Origin: VRUE01 sp963753245
GTDB taxonomy: Bacteria > Actinomycetota > Thermoleophilia > Solirubrobacterales > 70-9
Direction of reading: 5' to 3'
Assembly (NCBI GenBank): GCA_963753245.1
Contig: CAVWBK010000002.1
Span: forward strand, 924,607 to 988,606
DNA length: 64,000 bases
In this document: piece by piece, positions 34,657-43,657 of the stretch
Layout of the letters: every line of letters starts with the position of its first letter
Position numbering within the stretch: position 1 is the stretch's first letter
Made by a program: the position numbers and the translations under genes
The notes under the pieces: generated by a model
The model's database searches: none
What the model was told of the DNA's origin: nothing
Seen by the model: the letters and a program-made list of their open reading frames with translations, nothing else

Positions 34657-35937
34657 CTATGGGGCTCCGGTTGCCTCGGCGCGTTCGTTTTGGCGTCTCT
34701 GCTTCCACGGCAGGACCGGGAGACCCCAGCGGGCGCAACCCAGGCCTTCTGCGTGTGGCAGCAACGGCCATCCACGCGGTGGCCATTCCCCACTCGGCAT
34801 CGCCGCCGCGAGCTGCCAGACCGACTCGGGGTAGCCACCTTCCTTCGCCATCTCGCGCAGGATCGGCCAGTGCCTCGCGGTCGCCATCGCCTTTTCGGCT
34901 TCCGCCGCTCCCTCATGGTCGCCGCTACGGCGAGCCTCTCCCCATTGGCGGAACCAGAGACAGGAGACGATGCCGGTGACCGAGGCGCCCACCTGGTAGC
35001 GATTGGTGGTCAGGCCTTGGTCGGGGATCTGCGAGGGCCTGAAGCTCTTGGGCACCGGAATCCCCCTCAGCATTTCGCGCACCGCGGCATCGTGGTCGGC
35101 GGCCTTGACCACTTTCGCCGGCATCGCGTCGAGCCAGGTCTGCGAGTCCACCTGGCTGAGCCAGCCGAGCCGTTCTTCGAAGGCGGGCAGGCCGGATACC
35201 CAGGCGCGCATTTCGAGTGTGTAGCCGCCTTCCTTCCAGATCGCGGCCATCTCGCGATCACCCGGCCCACCCGATTTGATCCGCGCTTTTCGACCCTTGT
35301 TAATGATGTAGGCGGTTTCAGCCCTGGTGTTGACAAGGGCCGTCGTGTCGAGAACGGGCACTTTGATCGGGTGACCAACGGTGGGGCCCGGAAACTCCAG
35401 CTTGCCGTGATGCCAGCTCAGTTCCACTTTGCGCTGTCTGACGCTCTTCGGGGCCATTCCGGTGATCGTGCCGTCGGCCGAAAGCGTGGTGCTTTCGTAG
35501 GGGATCGCCGGCCCGGTGACAAATTCCATCGACCCTTCGCCCCTGCTGCCACGTGGGTGGTAAGGACCCGCTGGCGCCTCATAGACGTTCTGGACACGCC
35601 AGCCGGAACCTTCGAGCAGCAGCAGCGGTGTCGATTCGGCGAAGCGGACCAACTCGGCGCCGTAAGCACGGGAGGGGTGCTCCGAAGTGCCTCCTGCCAC
35701 GATGACGATGGTGGCGGCGGCGAGGGTCACGGTGCCGAGGGCGAGGGCGAGGCGCCGCGGGTGGCGCCGTCGCGGCAGGTCGGCGCCGGCTTGCGAGGAA
35801 GCCGGCTGCTCGCCGTCAAGATCGGCAAGCAGCTCGGCGTCCATCGCCTTGAGGTCGACTCCGTCGAGCCCGTCGAGCCGGTCCTGGCCGACCGGGTCCG
35901 CCGCAGCGAGCACCGTCTCGAGCTCGCGTTTGTTCAT
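34657..35937 (-). CDS. CU044_5270-like membrane protein, partner of the ECF sigma factor
   Basis: 426 residues. A short cytosolic N-terminus (about 1-60) could hold the sigma factor, then a single membrane helix (LALALGTVTLAAATIVIVAG) and a large extracellular domain of about 340 residues. The layout and the 4-bp overlap with the sigma gene upstream match actinobacterial CU044_5270/anti-sigma-like partners, though no zinc anti-sigma motif is present. It likely senses an envelope signal and restrains the sigma factor. The C-terminal ~30 residues are basic and may have been altered by the junction with relaxase tail 1. Confidence 0.75.
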   Translation of the reverse strand: MNKRELETVLAAADPVGQDRLDGLDGVDLKAMDAELLADLDGEQPASSQAGADLPRRRHPRRLALALGTVTLAAATIVIVAGGTSEHPSRAYGAELVRFAESTPLLLLEGSGWRVQNVYEAPAGPYHPRGSRGEGSMEFVTGPAIPYESTTLSADGTITGMAPKSVRQRKVELSWHHGKLEFPGPTVGHPIKVPVLDTTALVNTRAETAYIINKGRKARIKSGGPGDREMAAIWKEGGYTLEMRAWVSGLPAFEERLGWLSQVDSQTWLDAMPAKVVKAADHDAAVREMLRGIPVPKSFRPSQIPDQGLTTNRYQVGASVTGIVSCLWFRQWGEARRSGDHEGAAEAEKAMATARHWPILREMAKEGGYPESVWQLAAAMPSGEWPPRGWPLLPHAEGLGCARWGLPVLPWKQRRQNERAEATGAP

Positions 35938-36512
35938 CTCGCCTTCTCCTTCTCGGGTTCCGGATTACGGTTTCCCGTCGATTCACGGTCCTCCATCAGG
36001 GTCCGCAGCCGGCGCCGGGCGCGATGGAGGCGGCTACGTGCTGCGAGCGATGAAATTTCGAGGACCTTCGCCGCTTCGCCCGGTGAGAGCTCCTCCCAGG
36101 AGACAAGTAGGAGCAGCTCGCGGTCCTCATCGCCCAGATCAGCCATCGCCCGCAGGACCTCGGCCGCCTCGCCGCCCGGCGCGGGGTGGGTCGCGAGCGT
36201 GGTCCGCAGCGACTCGGCGAGGCGTCGGCCGAGGCGGGTCCGGCGTCGCTCGGTCCGATGCAGGTTGGCGATCACCCGGCGCGCAACGGCGTACAGCCAG
36301 AGCCTCGCCCCCGCGTCGTGCGGGACCTCGCGGAGACGCCGCCAGGCGATCAGGAAGGTCTCGGCAACAACATCGGCGGCATCCTCGCGGTCCTCGACGC
36401 GCCGCAACGCGTAGACGAGAACGGCCCGCCCTTGCTCATGGTAAAGCCGGCTGAACTGGGCCTGCGCAAGCTCACGGCCGATCGCGCCCGCCTCGATCTG
36501 ACTCTGCGCCAT
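35934..36512 (-). CDS. ECF RNA polymerase sigma factor
   Basis: 192 residues from ATG 36512 (open to 36548). Sigma region 2: FSRLYHEQGRAVLVYALRRV ... D-A-A-D-V-V-A-E-T-F-L-I-A-W-R-R-L (residues about 20-65). Region 4: LLLLVSWEELSPGEAAKVLE then S-R-L-H-R-A-R-R-R-L (about 130-175). The stop overlaps the membrane partner's start, the usual layout for an ECF/anti-sigma pair. No separate promoter motif could be picked out. Confidence 0.92.
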   Translation of the reverse strand: MAQSQIEAGAIGRELAQAQFSRLYHEQGRAVLVYALRRVEDREDAADVVAETFLIAWRRLREVPHDAGARLWLYAVARRVIANLHRTERRRTRLGRRLAESLRTTLATHPAPGGEAAEVLRAMADLGDEDRELLLLVSWEELSPGEAAKVLEISSLAARSRLHRARRRLRTLMEDRESTGNRNPEPEKEKAR

Positions 36513-36722
36513 CGTCTCTATATGTCCGGTTCTCGCCCAGCGTTGCATGGCTTCGTCGCTCTCAACAGTGGAGCCGCTCGATTCATGACCTCCAGCACCT
36601 CGGATTGGAGGCGTTGCCGCGGCGACTCCAGGCTATGCGGTGTCCCCACGGCTCAGGCCGCCGGTTTCCCGGTTCGCTTCGGCTCTGGCCTCGGAGTCGT
36701 TCGTTGGACACCGAAGGTGTAT

Positions 36723-37058
36723 CTACTCGATCCCGAATCCTCGGTCGAGCGCTTGTTCCTGTTCGAACTCGCGCTCGATCTGCGCCTGACGCTCGACTGC
36801 CTTCTCCTCGACCTCCCTGGCGATGCTCGCCTCCTGCGCGCCGCTGCGGCGCATCCGCTCGCCGAGCCGTTCGATCGCGCCGACGTCCATCCCCGCCTCC
36901 CCCAGGTCCTCACGCGCCACATGGATCTGGGTCTGCTCACGGGCGCGGCTGAGGGCGACATAGGCGTGCTCGCGGTCGGTCTGCCAGCCGCCGGTGAGGA
37001 TGCCCGAGGCCTCGGCGGTGATGCCCTGGGCCTTGTAGACGTGCAGGGCGCAGAGAGT
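36723..37058 (-). pseudogene. Relaxase/helicase 3' tail, copy 2
   Basis: In one uninterrupted frame: L-H-V-Y-K-A-Q-G-I-T-A-E-A-S-G (helicase motif V region), AYVALSRAREQTQIHVARED, G-A-I-E-R-L-G-E-R-M-R-R-S-G-A-Q-E and the end D-R-G-F-G-I-E-stop. Homology with the long relaxase at 39832 starts abruptly near 37055. No start codon or N-terminal domains. Its sequence is closer to copy 3 than copy 1 is. Confidence 0.85.
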
Positions 37059-37199
37059 GGCCTGATCGTCGCTTTGTGAGACTGCCGCGGAGTCAGTTCA
37101 TGGCTGCCGCTCCTCGTCCGCTGCGATCGTCTACCGTCGGCAGTCGACGCGCTCGCAAATCGAGCGAAGCGAGAGCGATGCACCCCTACCCTGCGCCCG

Positions 37200-37559
37200 A
37201 TGTCCGCCGAGCAGGTCGACAGCTACCTGCGTGATCTCGAGGAGCCGAAGCGCGCAACGCTTTAAGAGCTGCGCCGCACAATTCGCGAGGTCGTTCCAGA
37301 GGCTGAAGAGGGGATCTCATACCGCATCCCAGCGTTCCGTTTGCACGGACAGGTCATCGCTGGGTTTGCGGCGTTCAAGAATCATGTGAGCTACCTGCCC
37401 TTCAGCGGCTCGGTCCTCCACCAGCTTGCCGATGAGCTCGACGGCTACACGATGACCAAGAGCTCTCTGCACTTCCCGATCGACCGCCTCCTGCCGAAGG
37501 CGCTCGTCGAGAGACCGATCGCCGTGCGTCTCGCGTATGCAGGTCTGCCCTCGCGCTAA
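37200..37559 (+). pseudogene. DUF1801 (YdhG-like) gene with one nonsense codon
   Basis: Apart from TAA at codon 22 (37263-37265) the frame encodes a full 119-residue DUF1801 protein: Y-L-R-D-L-E-E-P, E-L-R-R-T-I-R-E-V-V-P-E-A-E-E-G-I-S-Y, then I-P-A-F-R-L-H-G and P-F-S-G-S. The stop sits where relatives have Glu, so a single GAA-to-TAA change explains it. The family is small cytosolic proteins related to frataxin-like/iron chaperone YdhG. The only plus-strand gene in a block of minus-strand cargo. Confidence 0.75.
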
Positions 37560-37662
37560 AGCCCTGCGTCCCCGTCGGCTCGCCGTCAGGCTACGAACCG
37601 GCGTCGAGCGGCACACAGCAACCCGCTACGACGGACGGGTCGGACACGGCAAGCGCGGCGCC

Positions 37663-38154
37663 TCAACTCGAAGCGAAGAGGTCCGCCGCCCGACAGCGCA
37701 TTTCCTCGCTACTGAGCAGCTCGATCCGCCGGCTCATCATCCACTGCTGGCCGAAGGGATCGCGCAGACGACCGGCGCGGTCGCCGTAGAACTGGTCGGC
37801 CAGTGGGTAGAGCACCTCCGCTCCAGCCTTGACCGCCCGCGCCCAAGCAGCATCCACGTCCTCCCAGTAGGTGGCCATGATCGCGCTGACGACCCCACCG
37901 AGAAACTGCGGCGAGCGCGCCGGCGCTCCATCCCCCGCCTCCTCGGTGATCATGACCACCGAGTCGCCGATCCGCACCTCTGCGTGGATCAGCTCGCCAT
38001 CGGACCCGTTGAATGGCTCGCCGATCTCCTCCGCTCCGAACGCGTCGCGTTAGAAGGCGATCGCGGCGGCGCCGTCGGGGACGACGAGGCGCGGCGTGAC
38101 CGTGTGCAGGTGCTCGGGGATGGGGCTGGGCCGCGAGGGTTGGGCTTCGGGCAC
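37663..38154 (-). pseudogene. VOC/PhnB-like glyoxalase-fold gene with one nonsense codon
   Basis: GTG 38154 has GAGGAG 8 bp upstream. The frame then reads V-T-P-R-L-V-V-P-D-G-A-A-A-I-A-F-stop-R-D-A-F-G-A-E-E and continues with H-A-E-V-R-I-G-D-S-V-V-M-I-T-E-E and R-D-P-F-G-Q-Q-W-M. Family members have Y at the stop (A-I-A-F-Y-R-D-A-F-G-A), so TAC became TAA at codon 35 (38050-38052). Otherwise it is a complete 163-residue vicinal-oxygen-chelate protein. It sits 12 bp after the SnoaL-like gene. Confidence 0.8.
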
Positions 38155-38166
38155 GAGTTGCGCTCC

Positions 38167-38466
38167 TCAGAGGCCCGCCGCGGCGAGCGCGTCCTCGGGG
38201 TCGGGGTAGTGGACCATCTCCACGGCCCTCCCGTCGCGGAAAGTCGTCAGGTTGGCGACCGGCGGCGCCTGCTCGCCGATGCCCTGGCGGGCGAAGGCCT
38301 GGCGTATCGCCGCCAGGGCCTGCTCGCGGTTGTGGCAGGCCGTGGGGTCGGAGGGGTCGCCGCCGTGCCACTTGACGGCGGGATCGAGGAACCGGACGGC
38401 GTCGAGGTCCCCACGCAAGGCGGCTTCATAGCCACGCCGGGCCAGCTCCACGTTGGTCTCGCTCAC
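38167..38466 (-). CDS. SnoaL-like / NTF2-fold protein
   Basis: 99 residues. N-V-E-L-A-R-R-G-Y-E-A-A-L-R-G-D-L-D-A-V then D-P-A-V-K-W-H-G-G-D is the N-terminal pattern of SnoaL-like domain proteins, with R-E-Q-A-L-A-A-I-R near residue 47. It is slightly short for the fold (usually 115-135), with a weak C-terminus (Y-P-D-P-E-D-A-L-A-A-A-G-L). Likely a small-molecule binding or cyclase-like protein; substrate unknown. Co-transcribed with the VOC gene. Confidence 0.75.
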   Translation of the reverse strand: MSETNVELARRGYEAALRGDLDAVRFLDPAVKWHGGDPSDPTACHNREQALAAIRQAFARQGIGEQAPPVANLTTFRDGRAVEMVHYPDPEDALAAAGL

Positions 38467-38566
38467 CCGGCCATTGTCTCACTCGTCGTCAAGGCGCAAG
38501 CGATCCGCCCCGCTTTCAACGCTCTCGCAACCACGCCTTGGAGCAGTCACCGGGTGGCGGGCGACA

Positions 38567-38971
38567 TCAAACGACAGGCTCGTCTAGATCGATGCGAATC
38601 GTCAGCAAGTCGGTGCCCAGAAGCCGGACGAGCAGGCTATTGGACCTGGGCAGTTGCTTGAGTCGCTGTCGAGGGTCGTCGTCAGATAACAGGTGGGCTG
38701 TCCCCTCCAGCCAGTGACTGTCGATCCGTATCCGCACACGGGAGTTCTCCTCGATATTGCGAACGTAGTTGGAGCGCTGACCATGGTCAGCGACCAGCCA
38801 GAAGCTTGAACCGTCGAGTCGACCACCGACTGGAGTTTGACGGCGCAGGCCGCTGCGGCGCCCGACAGTCTCGATTACAGCCTGGCCGGGGACGAACCGC
38901 GCCAACCGTCGCATCAGGGGATTCGCGAGGTACTGATGGAACCAGGTCACAATTCGTCGTTTTCTTTCCAC
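38567..38971 (-). CDS. Deazaflavin (F420)-dependent nitroreductase family protein
   Basis: 134 residues from a GTG with GGAGAG 5 bp upstream. Pattern R-F-V-P-G-Q-A-V-I-E-T-V-G-R-R-S-G-L-R-R-Q-T-P-V, then GSSFWLVADHGQRSNYVRNI and W-L-E-G-T-A-H-L-L, matching the DUF385/Ddn split-barrel family that uses F420 to reduce quinones or nitro compounds. Divergent from a TetR regulator, with a perfect-looking operator between them, so the regulator very probably controls this gene. Confidence 0.88.
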   Translation of the reverse strand: MERKRRIVTWFHQYLANPLMRRLARFVPGQAVIETVGRRSGLRRQTPVGGRLDGSSFWLVADHGQRSNYVRNIEENSRVRIRIDSHWLEGTAHLLSDDDPRQRLKQLPRSNSLLVRLLGTDLLTIRIDLDEPVV

Positions 38972-39036
38972 AGTCTCTCCTGTCTGAGGGTGCCGCGCTG
39001 CAGGGGTGCGAGACGTATTCCGCCTCGGACGCGGCG

Positions 39037-39061
39037 TTGTCGAGACTAACGGTCTTGTCAA
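39037..39061. promoter_or_regulatory. TetR-type operator in the divergent promoter
   Basis: 25-bp interrupted palindrome: TTGnCnAGAC, five bases, GTCTnGnCAA. It lies midway between the nitroreductase start (38971) and the TetR start (39079). On the minus strand its edge TTGACA could serve as the -35 of the nitroreductase promoter, so binding would block transcription both ways. Confidence 0.6.
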
Positions 39062-39078
39062 GTGGTAGGGTCGCAGCC

Positions 39079-39729
39079 GTGCAAAACGACCCCGTGCCCA
39101 GCCATGAGCCCTCCGGCCCGCAAATGGCAGACCGACCGCATACGGGCAGAGCGCGGAACGAGGCCGCACGCCGGGCCATCCTCGCTGCTGCAGCCGACCT
39201 GTTAGGCCAGTGTGATCTGGCGGCGCTGAGCGTCGACAAGATCGCGGCGACGGCCGGCGTGGGCAGGCAAACGATCTACCGCTGGTGGCCATCGAAGGGT
39301 GCGGTCCTGCTGGAGGCGATGATCGAGCGGGCCAGCAGTGAGGTGCCTCCCATTGATTCAGGGACACTCATCGGCGATCTCGAGGGGTTCCTGACAGCGA
39401 CCTTTCGGGCCGCCAGTGAGGCCTCGACAGCGCGCCTGCTCCGCACCGTGATGGCCGAATCGCTACGCGATCCACATGCCGGCGAGGTGCTACAAGAGTT
39501 CACCGCCCGGCGAAGAGAGGCAATGCGCGAGATTCTCAGTCGTGCCGAGGCACGCAGCGAGTTGGCGAAAGGTGCCGATTGGGACCTCGTGGTTGACCAG
39601 GCGTTCGGCCTACTCTGGTATCGGACTTTGATCGGCCACGAGCCGCTTGCCCGGAAGACGGCACTCGGACTCGCCCGGGCCCTGGTAACGCAGGTTGAGG
39701 GAGGCTGGTCGCACCCCCAGATGCGGTGA
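39079..39729 (+). CDS. TetR-family repressor
   Basis: 216 residues from GTG 39079 (ATG 39124 would give 201; the frame is open further upstream but would cross the operator and the divergent gene). HTH: R-R-A-I-L-A-A-A-A-D-L-L-G, then LSVDKIAATAGVGRQTIYRW followed by W-P-S-K. The C-terminal ligand domain belongs to the TetR_C_11-like class. It likely represses itself and the adjacent F420-type nitroreductase, and responds to a hydrophobic ligand. Confidence 0.88.
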   Translation: MQNDPVPSHEPSGPQMADRPHTGRARNEAARRAILAAAADLLGQCDLAALSVDKIAATAGVGRQTIYRWWPSKGAVLLEAMIERASSEVPPIDSGTLIGDLEGFLTATFRAASEASTARLLRTVMAESLRDPHAGEVLQEFTARRREAMREILSRAEARSELAKGADWDLVVDQAFGLLWYRTLIGHEPLARKTALGLARALVTQVEGGWSHPQMR

Positions 39730-39831
39730 GCCGTTGACTTCCGCTTCGCACGATTTGCGAGCGCGTCGAGTGCGAGTCGCAGACGCCCCCATCGGACGAA
39801 ATGCAGGCGAGCGGGCCGTGCGAAAAGGTGG

Positions 39832-42449
39832 CTACTCGATCCCGAAGCCGCGGTGGAGATCTTGGTCGCGCTCGATCTCGCGCTCGATCTTCGCCTGACG
39901 CTCCGCGGCCTTCTCATCGACCTCTCTGGCGATGGTCGCCTCCTGGGCGCGACTTTGGCGCAGCCGCTCGCCGAGCCGTTCGATCGCGCCGAGATCCATC
40001 CCCTGCTCGCCAAGATCCTCGCGCGCGACATAGATCTGGGTCTGCTCGCGGGCGCGGCTGAGCGCGACGTAGGCGTGCTCGCTGGTCGGTCTGCCAGCCG
40101 CCGGTGAGGATGCCCGAGGCCTCGGCGGTGATGCCCTGGGCCTTGTAGACGTGGAGGGCGTAGCCGAGGTTGAGGTCGGAGAACTTGGCGGTGTCGACCG
40201 CTACCTCGCGCGGCTCGCGCTCGTGGGTCTCGATCGTGACGCGGTCCCTGTCGCGATCGGCGTCGAGGATCGTGCCCGTGATCCCGTTCTCGACCCGCCG
40301 CTCGCCGGGGACGGGGAACTGGGCGGAGAAGATCACCTCGTCGCCGGCGCGCAGGCCATAGGGCTTGCCGGGCAGCTCGACCGCATGCGAGCCGAGCTCG
40401 CCTGCCTGCGACACGGCGCTCCTGAGCCATCGCGTTGATCTGGTCGCGCTCTTTGTTGGAGGCGTCGGTGATCATCACCCCCTTGCCGGCGGGCAGGTCC
40501 GGCGGGTCTTATCCCAGTCGGCGACCATCGCCTCGACGGCCTGGGCGCGGGTGTCATGGATATGGAGGCGATCGTGCGCCTGATATCGGGCGAGCGCCGG
40601 ACCTGGTTCCCCATCTCGGCACCTGCTCCCAGGCCCGCCGCTCCCAGTCGTGATTGGCACGGTGGACTTCGGTCAGCTCGGCGCTGGGAACTCGATCGCG
40701 CAGCTGCTCGAAGAGCCCGCCGGCGCCGATCGGGCCGAGCTGCGCGGCGTCGCCGGCGAGGACGAGCTTGCTGTGGGAGCTGGGCGGTCAGCTCGGCGAG
40801 GCGGGACAGGCGCTCGGTGTCTGCCATGCCGGCCTCGTCCATGACGACGACGGTCCTGGGGCCAAGGTGGATGTGGCCTTTCTCGACGCCGTTGCAGAGC
40901 CCGTCGACCGTCGAGGAGCGGTCGAGCTGCGCCTCCTCCCGCAGCCGCTGCGCGGTGGCGCCGGCGACGGCGGTGCCGATCACCTCGTAGTCCTCCAACT
41001 GCCAGGCCCTGGCGGCGGTGGAGAGGACCACGCCCTTGCCGGTGCCAGCGTGGCCGACGAGCAGTGAGATGCCGCCAGGGCCGGTGATGGTCTCCAGCGC
41101 CTCGCGCTGCTCGGCGCTGAGCGAGCCGTGGATCTGCTTGCCAGTCTCGCGGCGGGCCTGCTTGAGGGATGACTCGTTGAGCAGCGCGGCGTTCTCGGTG
41201 GCGCGCCGCTCGGCGATCTGCACCGTTGCCTGCTCCAGCTCGCGCAAGTGGCGGGTCGTCCACATGCCGTCCTCAAGCCGGACCAGCTCGCCGCCGCGCG
41301 CCAGCTCCTCGACTAGCTGGTCGGCCTGCCCTGGGCGACAGGCGCCAGCGGCAAGCTCGTAGGCCTTGGCGCGGAGCTCGCGCTCCTCGATCGTCGCGCG
41401 CTCGCGGGTCACCTCCTCGAGCAGCTCGGCGCGCAGGTCGACGCCCTTCTGGTTGGAGATTGAGCGCTCGTCGAAGAGCCCCTCGGCGCGCTCGGCGCTC
41501 AAGTCCGTGCTCCTCCCCCACCGCCCGCCACGTCTCGTTGACGTCAAGCCGGTCGGCGGCGCTCTTGGAGCCCCGGGTGGCGATCGTCAACGAGCCGAGC
41601 TCTTCGGCCCTTGGCTCGCGGCCGTAGCGCTGGCGGAAGAGGCGGGCAGCGCGGTCGACGTCTTCAGTGCGAGAGGACCAGCCGCTCGCCAGTCCCTCCG
41701 GCACGCCTCGAATCTCGAAATAGCGCCCGCCGCGGCCGGTGCGGCGTTCGATCGCCAGTCCCAGCTGCGAGGGCTCGGCGGCGAACTCGGCCCGGAAACA
41801 GCCGCCGTGCTCGCGGGCGGAGCGGTAGAGCCGGCGCGATTCGATCGCGGCGAGCACCGCCGTCATAGCGCTCGGCGGCGAAGAGGACCAGGTGGGAATG
41901 GACCTGGGGATCAGGGACTCCGCCTGCCTCCTTGTCTTGGGCGAGGCGGCTGGAGGTGTGGACGAACTCGGCGGCGAGCAGGCTCTTGGCGCGCTCGAAG
42001 CGCACCACTCCCCCACTCCTTCGCCGCACCAAGGCGACCTCGCGCTCGGTGCGCGCCAGGGCGCTGGCCACCGCCCGTCGGTGGGCGGCCTCGATCTGGG
42101 CGCGGCGGTAGGGGCTTGAGACAGCCCACAGCGCCGAGACCGACTTCGGGGGGCTGAACGTCAACTCCACCCCGGCGACCCGGGTGCCGTTGGAGCCGGC
42201 CGGGCGCAGAGGTTCGCCGGTGAGCGGCGAGAGGCCCTGCATCACCGCGCGCAGGTCGCTGCGCTCGACCGGGCTCTCGGCATCGAGGCCGAGCGATTCC
42301 AGCAGGGCGGTCGAGCCGTGCCAGCGGCTCGGCACCGGCTGGTCGATCTCGCCGTCGCGGGTGTAGTAGTCGCCGCGGGTTGCGGTCGAGGTCAGATACT
42401 TGGCATACCTGACTGCGGAATCGCCGGGGATCTTGTGGGTGGTTTGCAC
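39832..42449 (-). pseudogene. TrwC/TraA-type conjugative relaxase-helicase, frameshifted (copy 3)
   Basis: Nearly full length but needing at least five frame changes. From GTG 42449: Y-A-K-Y-L-T-S-T-A-T-R-G-D-Y-Y-T (relaxase N-terminus), L-T-F-S-P-P-K-S-V-S, D-P-Q-V-H-S-H (metal-binding histidines), then in other frames L-L-V-G-H-A-G-T-G-K-G (Walker A), V-V-V-M-D-E-A-G-M-A-D (Walker B), L-A-G-D-A-A-Q-L-G-P-I (motif III), L-H-V-Y-K-A-Q-G (motif V), A-L-S-R-A-R-E-Q (VI) and G-F-G-I-E-stop. It would have nicked and unwound element DNA for transfer. The frame breaks may be decay or sequencing errors. Confidence 0.85.
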
Positions 42450-42671
42450 ACAACGAACGTAGACCTGGTGATTACACACACCTCAAGGGAGGGTGTGGAT
42501 CGGCGACTATCGTCAGCTATGTGTGACTAAGTAGCTCCGTGAGGTGCGTCTAGTCTGCGCGCTTTTCGGGGGTACGGTGGTGACGGGAAGGGTTGCTGCG
42601 GAACGGGGACGCCGGGCTTCTCAGCCCCGGAGGGGCGTTGCTGATTACTGTGGTCGCATCGAGCGTGAAAC
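42450..42671. other. Upstream region of the relaxase gene
   Basis: No gene. A transfer origin would be expected in such a position, but I cannot single one out. Confidence 0.3.
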
Positions 42672-42714
42672 CGACCTCGTCTGAGACAGCAGGAGGGTGC
42701 TCAGGACGAGGTCG
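42672..42714 (-). terminator. Hairpin downstream of the DUF429 gene
   Basis: CGACCTCGTC pairs with GACGAGGTCG, and TGAG/CTCA extend the stem around a 15-nt loop. It lies 3' of the gene ending at 42760. No T-run. Confidence 0.4.
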
Positions 42715-42759
42715 CGTCAACTGATCGAGGCGGTGATCGGCACGGTCCGGCGGTAGCTG

Positions 42760-43632
42760 TCACGCACGACACCGTAAGGCGCAACCGACAGATCGGCCGA
42801 GCCGCAGGCGAATGACAGCTAAGAGGCGAGGTCGGCTAGAGGTCTGCTCGGGAGGTGAATCCAACCCTCGACCTCGGCCAAATCCGATTGTTCTCCCTCT
42901 TCGGGAAGGAAGGTCTGGCCTAGCTCGGCGGCTCGCGCGACATAGAGCGCATAGGAGCGCGTCGAGGTAATCGTCCTCGTCGGCGACAGTCCTGAGCTGG
43001 TCGTCCGGGTCATACAACGGAAGCTGCGCGAGCAAGGCTTTGAGCAGCTTCATCCTCGTCTCCGAGTTTTCCCTTTTCTTGTAGGAGGCGCGACCCAGCG
43101 CCGCCGGCGTTGCGGCGACCCATTCCCGCAGGGCCGGGTCGGGGTAGACCTCGCAACAGAGCCCCGATCCGTCTCGCTTGACGGCTGCGGGACCCATGTG
43201 ACCGGCGATCGCCGTGAGCAGGCCGGCGCAACGCATCGCCGGTATTGCGATCCGATCGGAGGTCACCGACAAGGGCCACCGTTTCGACTGCCTGTGTACC
43301 GCTCGATCGGTCTCGCGAAGGCGAAGCTCGTCTGGCGCCTCGTCCATCGGACGCGGCCAGTACGGACCCCTCCCGTATGCCTCCATCGCCTCGAGAAACG
43401 GGACGGGCCAGCCGAAGGGGTCGTCGATCCCGACTTTCGTGATTTCACCGTAGTCCTTGCGAAGTCCGGCCGCCCTCGTCGAAATCCAGTTGTCGTCGAG
43501 TGGGGCGCTGTCCTGATCCTTGCCTCGCGCCAGCAACGCGACGCTTGGCTGCCCGTCGCCCCACTGGAGGATGCAAACCGCCGTTTTCGCCGGCTTCGCC
43601 GCGAGGTCGACCCCCATCGTCAGTGTCGTCAT
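42760..43632 (-). CDS. DUF429 protein with a frameshifted C-terminus
   Basis: 290 residues as read. T-M-G-V-D-L-A-A-K-P at the start, V-G-I-D-D-P-F-G-W-P-V-P-F near residue 70, R-E-T-D-R-A-V-H and C-C-E-V-Y-P-D-P-A near 165 are DUF429 hallmarks (predicted RNase H-like nuclease fold). After D-D-Y-L-D-A-L near residue 225 the frame turns arginine-rich. The +1 frame instead continues A-L-Y-V-A-R-A-A-E-L-G ... E-G-W-I-H-L-P with a stop near 42819, as in normal members. A 1-bp indel near 42955 is likely, from mutation or read error. Confidence 0.75.
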   Translation of the reverse strand: MTTLTMGVDLAAKPAKTAVCILQWGDGQPSVALLARGKDQDSAPLDDNWISTRAAGLRKDYGEITKVGIDDPFGWPVPFLEAMEAYGRGPYWPRPMDEAPDELRLRETDRAVHRQSKRWPLSVTSDRIAIPAMRCAGLLTAIAGHMGPAAVKRDGSGLCCEVYPDPALREWVAATPAALGRASYKKRENSETRMKLLKALLAQLPLYDPDDQLRTVADEDDYLDALLCALCRASRRARPDLPSRRGRTIGFGRGRGLDSPPEQTSSRPRLLAVIRLRLGRSVGCALRCRA

Positions 43633-43657
43633 GGTCAGAAATTCGATCGGGACGGGC

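Noticed and set aside
37200..38154. Stop-codon recoding to explain in-frame TAA codons
   Set aside because: Other genes in the window end normally at TAA, TAG and TGA, and the affected genes lie in a decaying element, so nonsense mutation is simpler.
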